Shown: positions 26,495-29,560 of the stretch, one piece after another
How positions within the stretch are numbered: the stretch's first letter is position 1
Layout of the letters: each line of letters opens with the position of its first letter
The notes under the pieces: model-generated
What the model was told of the DNA's origin: nothing
Seen by the model: the letters and a program-made list of their open reading frames with translations, nothing else
The model's database searches: none
Position numbers and translations under genes: made by a program
IMG/VR virus record: IMGVR_UViG_3300035698_020123
Span: 1-29,560 of that record
Strand: one strand, 5' to 3'
DNA from: a virus
Length of the DNA stretch: 29,560 bases

Positions 26495-27031
26495 ATGGCA
26501 GATTTTAAAATAAATGTAAGACAGTTAAAAGCAAGTGAGGGTTCTCACATTCCTGTCTTAATAAAAATTTTAGAAATATCTGAAGGCCCAGTATTAGAAT
26601 TGGGCACTGGATTAAATTCAACTCCAGTTATTCACTGGATATGTAACGATCAAGAGCAAAGACATATTGAGTCTTATGAATCGAGTGAAATGTTTTATTT
26701 AGCAGCTAGAAATTATCGCTGTGGCCATCATGGTGTTCACAATGTAGAAACATTAGGTGGCTGGGATAAGATAGAGATAGAATCACAACATTGGGGAATG
26801 GTATTTATTGATCATGCTCCTGGAAAAAGAAGAAATGTAGAAATGGAAAGAGTTGCAAATAATGCTGACTATGTAGTCGTACATGATACAGAGCCAAGAA
26901 GTGATTGGCATTATCATTATTCAAATCACTTTGATAAATATAAGTATCGCTTTGATTACACTAAAGCTTATCCACATACATCAATCTTCAGTAATTTTAA
27001 GAATTTAAAAAAATTAAAAGATTTAAAATAA
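26495..27031 (+). CDS. Methyltransferase-like protein
   Basis: The product is 178 aa. GPVLELGTGLNSTPVIHWIC (about 30-50) is a SAM-binding motif I (E/D-x-G-x-G), followed by IESYESSEMFYLAA, WGMVFIDHAPGKRRNVEME and ADYVVVHDTEP, the motif order of class I methyltransferases. Substrate unknown; a sugar or a protein of the glycan block is plausible by context. Confidence 0.65.
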   Translation: MADFKINVRQLKASEGSHIPVLIKILEISEGPVLELGTGLNSTPVIHWICNDQEQRHIESYESSEMFYLAARNYRCGHHGVHNVETLGGWDKIEIESQHWGMVFIDHAPGKRRNVEMERVANNADYVVVHDTEPRSDWHYHYSNHFDKYKYRFDYTKAYPHTSIFSNFKNLKKLKDLK

Positions 27032-27032
27032 T

Positions 27033-27653
27033 ATGAAGATAATTGATGCAGTAAAGAGTTTAGAGGGATACCCCTTTGAGATACCAGATTGTTCAAGAGA
27101 TGATTTGCCAAAATTCTTTAAAGAAATGGGTTATAAAGTTGGTGCAGAAATTGGAGTTTATAAAGCAGAATACACAGAAAAATTTTGCAAAGAAGGTTTG
27201 AAAATTTTCGGAATAGATCCATGGCTTGTTTATAAGAATTATAAAAAACATCCAGATGAACTTGATTATGAAGTTATGTATAATAACTCAAAAAAAATAG
27301 TAGAGTCTTGTGGAAGTAAAATAATTAGAAAAACATCAATGGATGCTCTGGAAGATTTTGAAGATGAGAGTTTAGATTTTGTTTATATAGATGGCAATCA
27401 TTCAATGCCATACATAATCCAGGATATATATGAGTGGAGTAGAAAAGTTAAAAAAGGAGGAGCAATTTCTGGACACGATTATATTTTAAGGGGAAAAGAT
27501 CCTTATGGATTAAGAACTTGTCATGTTAAATATGCAGTAAATATGATGGCAAAAATTTTAGGAGTTAAAAATTATTTTATTCTTGGTAGCAAAAATCCTA
27601 AAGAGGGAGAAACCAGGGATAAGTGGAGATCATGGTTATGGATAAAGAAATAG
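27033..27653 (+). CDS. Class I SAM-dependent methyltransferase
   Basis: The product is 206 aa. Motif I VGAEIGVYKAEYTEKFCKEG, KIFGIDPW (acidic residue after strand 2), DEVMYN-like linker, SLDFVYIDGNHSMPYIIQDI (motif with catalytic-region D-G-N-H) and KKGGAISGHDYI match the Methyltransf_24 group. Members modify sugars or small molecules. It lies in the glycan block and overlaps the next gene by 31 bases. Confidence 0.8.
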   Translation: MKIIDAVKSLEGYPFEIPDCSRDDLPKFFKEMGYKVGAEIGVYKAEYTEKFCKEGLKIFGIDPWLVYKNYKKHPDELDYEVMYNNSKKIVESCGSKIIRKTSMDALEDFEDESLDFVYIDGNHSMPYIIQDIYEWSRKVKKGGAISGHDYILRGKDPYGLRTCHVKYAVNMMAKILGVKNYFILGSKNPKEGETRDKWRSWLWIKK

Positions 27654-28360
27654 AAAGAGGGATAATATATTATACGGATAATAATATAGGAGAACCTATA
27701 TTACCAACATGTCAAAAACAATTATTAAAAGCTAACCTTCCAATTTCTAGCGTCTCTCTAAAGCCAATGGATTTTGGAAATAATATAGTCTTAGAGAACA
27801 GATCTCGCAGTTATCCTACTCAAGCTTTGCAAATATTAATGGCATTAGAAGCAAGTAAGGCAAAATATGTATTCTTTTGTGAGCATGATGTTTTATACCA
27901 TCCTTCACATTTTGATTTTACACCACCAACAGATGATATCTATTATTATAATGTAAATAATTATAGATGGTTATTTAAAAATGATACAGCTATTACTTAT
28001 GACGAATTAACCTCTTTATCTGGATTGTGTTGTAACAGAGAATTGGCGATAGAACACTATAAATACAGACTTAAAGTTATAGAAGAAAAAGAATTAGATA
28101 AAATAAGAAGTCGTGAACCAAGATGGGCAAGAAGATTTGGTTATGAACCTGGAACCAAGAAAAAAAGAAAAGGTGGATTCACAGATGAAGAACATGTCAA
28201 GAGACGATCAGAGTTTCCAAATGTGGATATACGACACGATAAAACATTTTCTAGACCAAAAGTTACAAAAGAAAGTTTCAAACACATACCAGATACTTTT
28301 AGAGAATTACCTATAGAAGAAATTCCTGGGTGGGATTTAAAAGAAATATTTAAATTTTAA
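27623..28360 (+). CDS. GT-A-like glycosyltransferase-related protein
   Basis: The product is 245 aa, a paralogue of the gene at 25837: GIIYYTDNNIGEPILPTCQK, ISSVSLKPMDFGNNIVLE, ALEASKAKYVFFCEHDVLYH (E-x-D-like site) and FDFTPPTDDIYYYNVNNYRW. The C-terminal ~80 residues are basic (PGTKKKRKGGFTDEEHVKRR) and not shared. Its ATG at 27623 lies inside the previous gene; ATG at 27638 is an alternative. Specificity unknown. Confidence 0.6.
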   Translation: MEIMVMDKEIERGIIYYTDNNIGEPILPTCQKQLLKANLPISSVSLKPMDFGNNIVLENRSRSYPTQALQILMALEASKAKYVFFCEHDVLYHPSHFDFTPPTDDIYYYNVNNYRWLFKNDTAITYDELTSLSGLCCNRELAIEHYKYRLKVIEEKELDKIRSREPRWARRFGYEPGTKKKRKGGFTDEEHVKRRSEFPNVDIRHDKTFSRPKVTKESFKHIPDTFRELPIEEIPGWDLKEIFKF

Positions 28361-28364
28361 AAAT

Positions 28365-29312
28365 ATGTATGATTTATCAATATTAATTCCATCGAGAAAT
28401 GAAATGTTTCTTTCAAGAACAATTCAAGACATTTTGGAAAACATAGAAGCTAATACTGAAATTATAGTAGTATTAGATGGAGAGTGGGCAAAACCAACAG
28501 TTCCACAACACGAAAGAGTAAATATTGTTTATACTGGAAAATCAATTGGGCAAAGAGCAGCAACAAATCTAGCAGCAAAGTTATCTACATCAAAGTATAT
28601 AATGAAGGTTGATGCTCATTGTTCGTTTGACAAAGGGTTTGATAGAAAGATGCTTGAACATATGCAAGATGATTGGACAATGGTTCCTATTATGAGAAAC
28701 TTACATGCCTTTGACTGGAAATGTCATAGATGCGGGTGGACAAAATATCAAGGACCAACACCAAAAAAATGTGAAGAATGTGGAACATCAGATAAAGTTA
28801 GAAAAGCAATGAGATGGATTGGAAAAGAAAGGCCACAAAGTGTGTCATATTCTTTTGATTCTTCTCCTCATTTTCAATATTTTAATGATTGGAAACACAG
28901 ACAGCCTTACAAGGATCAATTAAGAGCTACAAATTTAACAGATACAATGTCTTTACAGGGTTCTTGCTTTATGTGTACTCGTGAGAAATATTGGGAATTA
29001 AAATTGAGCGATGAAGAACTTGGAAGCTGGGGTAATCAAGGAGTCGAAGTTGCTTGTAAAACCTGGTTATCTGGAGGAAGAGTAGTGGTAAATCATTATA
29101 CTTGGTATGCTCATATGTTCAGAACACAAGGTGGAGATTTTAGTTTTCCCTATAGAAACAAAGGAAATGATGTACAAAGAACAAAGTCAAATGTAAGAAA
29201 ACAAGTTTGGCTTGGTAAATTACCAAAACAGAAGTATCCATTATCATGGTTGCTTAAAAAGTTTTGGCCAATTCCAGGATGGACAGAAGAAGATTTAAAA
29301 AAAATTAAATAA
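28365..29312 (+). CDS. GT2-family glycosyltransferase with embedded zinc ribbon
   Basis: The product is 315 aa. GT2 core: LSILIPSRNEMFLSRTI, TEIIVVLDGEW, GQRAATNLAAKLSTSKYI, then the metal site MKVDAHCSFDKGFD (D-A-H). After ~115 residues a zinc ribbon is inserted (WKCHRCGW and KKCEECGTSD), which the paralogue at 24249 lacks. SLQGSCFMCTREKYWEL and WGNQGVEVACKTWLSGG follow as in the paralogue. The ribbon may bind the acceptor or a partner. Last full glycan gene in the window. Confidence 0.85.
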   Translation: MYDLSILIPSRNEMFLSRTIQDILENIEANTEIIVVLDGEWAKPTVPQHERVNIVYTGKSIGQRAATNLAAKLSTSKYIMKVDAHCSFDKGFDRKMLEHMQDDWTMVPIMRNLHAFDWKCHRCGWTKYQGPTPKKCEECGTSDKVRKAMRWIGKERPQSVSYSFDSSPHFQYFNDWKHRQPYKDQLRATNLTDTMSLQGSCFMCTREKYWELKLSDEELGSWGNQGVEVACKTWLSGGRVVVNHYTWYAHMFRTQGGDFSFPYRNKGNDVQRTKSNVRKQVWLGKLPKQKYPLSWLLKKFWPIPGWTEEDLKKIK

Positions 29313-29328
29313 AAAAGATTAAACTTTC

Positions 29329-29430
29329 ATGGGTGTAATATCTCTAACAGATGTTGAATACATTAATGATTTAAGAAAAGAAGATAGCATAGTAACCAAA
29401 GATTCTTTAACTAAAATTTTTAATAGATGA
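29329..29430 (+). CDS. Small hypothetical protein
   Basis: The product is 33 aa: MGVISLTDVEYINDLRKEDS then IVTKDSLTKIFNR. It lies 16 bases after the GT2 gene, and its stop overlaps the next ATG (ATGA), a common coupled junction, which supports it. Family unknown. Confidence 0.55.
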   Translation: MGVISLTDVEYINDLRKEDSIVTKDSLTKIFNR

Positions 29431-29560
29431 TAAAAATAAGCGAAAACCTAGATAAAATAATTACTGACAAGTATGATATTGTGGGTAATACTTTTGTATT
29501 GCCTGTTAAAGAGGATATAGAAGATAGAATTGAAGTAGAAATTGGTGACAGTAAGCAAGA
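29427..29560 (+). CDS. Hypothetical protein, N-terminal part, runs off the window
   Basis: Forty-four codons from an ATG at 29427 to the window edge: MIKISENLDKIITDKYDIVG then NTFVLPVKEDIEDRIEVEIG. It is coupled to the previous gene by an ATGA overlap. The C-terminus is outside the window and the family is not recognised. Confidence 0.6.
   Translation, partial: MIKISENLDKIITDKYDIVGNTFVLPVKEDIEDRIEVEIGDSKQ

Overview
The window is part of an AT-rich genome of a tailed double-stranded DNA phage (Caudoviricetes) of a bacterium. It carries a small terminase, a large terminase in two genes, a portal, a scaffold, a major capsid protein, virion accessory proteins and a lysis cassette. No integrase, repressor, tape-measure or long-tail gene is visible. 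The host cannot be named. Promoters that match sigma-70 (TTGACA or TTGACT, 16-17 bp, TGnTATAAT) and the use of TGA as stop show a host with standard transcription and code. Early genes often have GGAG Shine-Dalgarno sequences, while most late genes have only an A/T-rich leader.

Layout. (1) Positions 1 to about 8,080 are mostly a minus-strand early region of small genes. It includes a peptide deformylase, a 3D-domain exported protein, zinc-ribbon proteins and many unknowns. The regulatory DNA there is repeated: two near-identical leaders at the left end, four copies of a leader with the core ATATAGCCCGAAAA, and three gene cassettes whose 5' and 3' mRNA ends are complementary over 23-25 bases. 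A tRNA-mimicking RNA resembling a bacterial Y RNA (YrlA type) lies at 5115-5248. A plus-strand island at 1318-2004 has its own strong promoter, a probable ncRNA of about 300 nt and two or three small genes, one resembling the glycyl-radical tail of anaerobic ribonucleotide reductase. (2) Positions 7,400-8,700 hold few or no genes but have 48-bp tandem repeats, C-rich 21-bp-period repeats, four DnaA boxes and divergent promoters. This is the probable control and replication-origin region. (3) From 8,637 rightward is the late plus-strand region: terS, a structured intergenic RNA, an M23 lipoprotein, a metallophosphoesterase, terL (ATPase gene and nuclease gene), a groES/groEL pair, a SpoVG-like gene, portal, scaffold, and a major capsid gene interrupted by a group I intron with a Vsr-like homing endonuclease. 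Virion accessory proteins and a lysis cassette (M23 endolysin between two small membrane proteins) follow. (4) Positions 24,249-29,312 hold seven genes of glycan-modification type: two GT2 glycosyltransferases, three GT-A-like proteins and two methyltransferase-like proteins.

How it works together, as inference: the left half reprograms the host through small proteins and structured RNAs, and the right half builds the head, packages DNA and lyses the cell. The phage-encoded chaperonin pair probably folds virion proteins. The glycosyltransferase block probably decorates virion or host-surface glycans.
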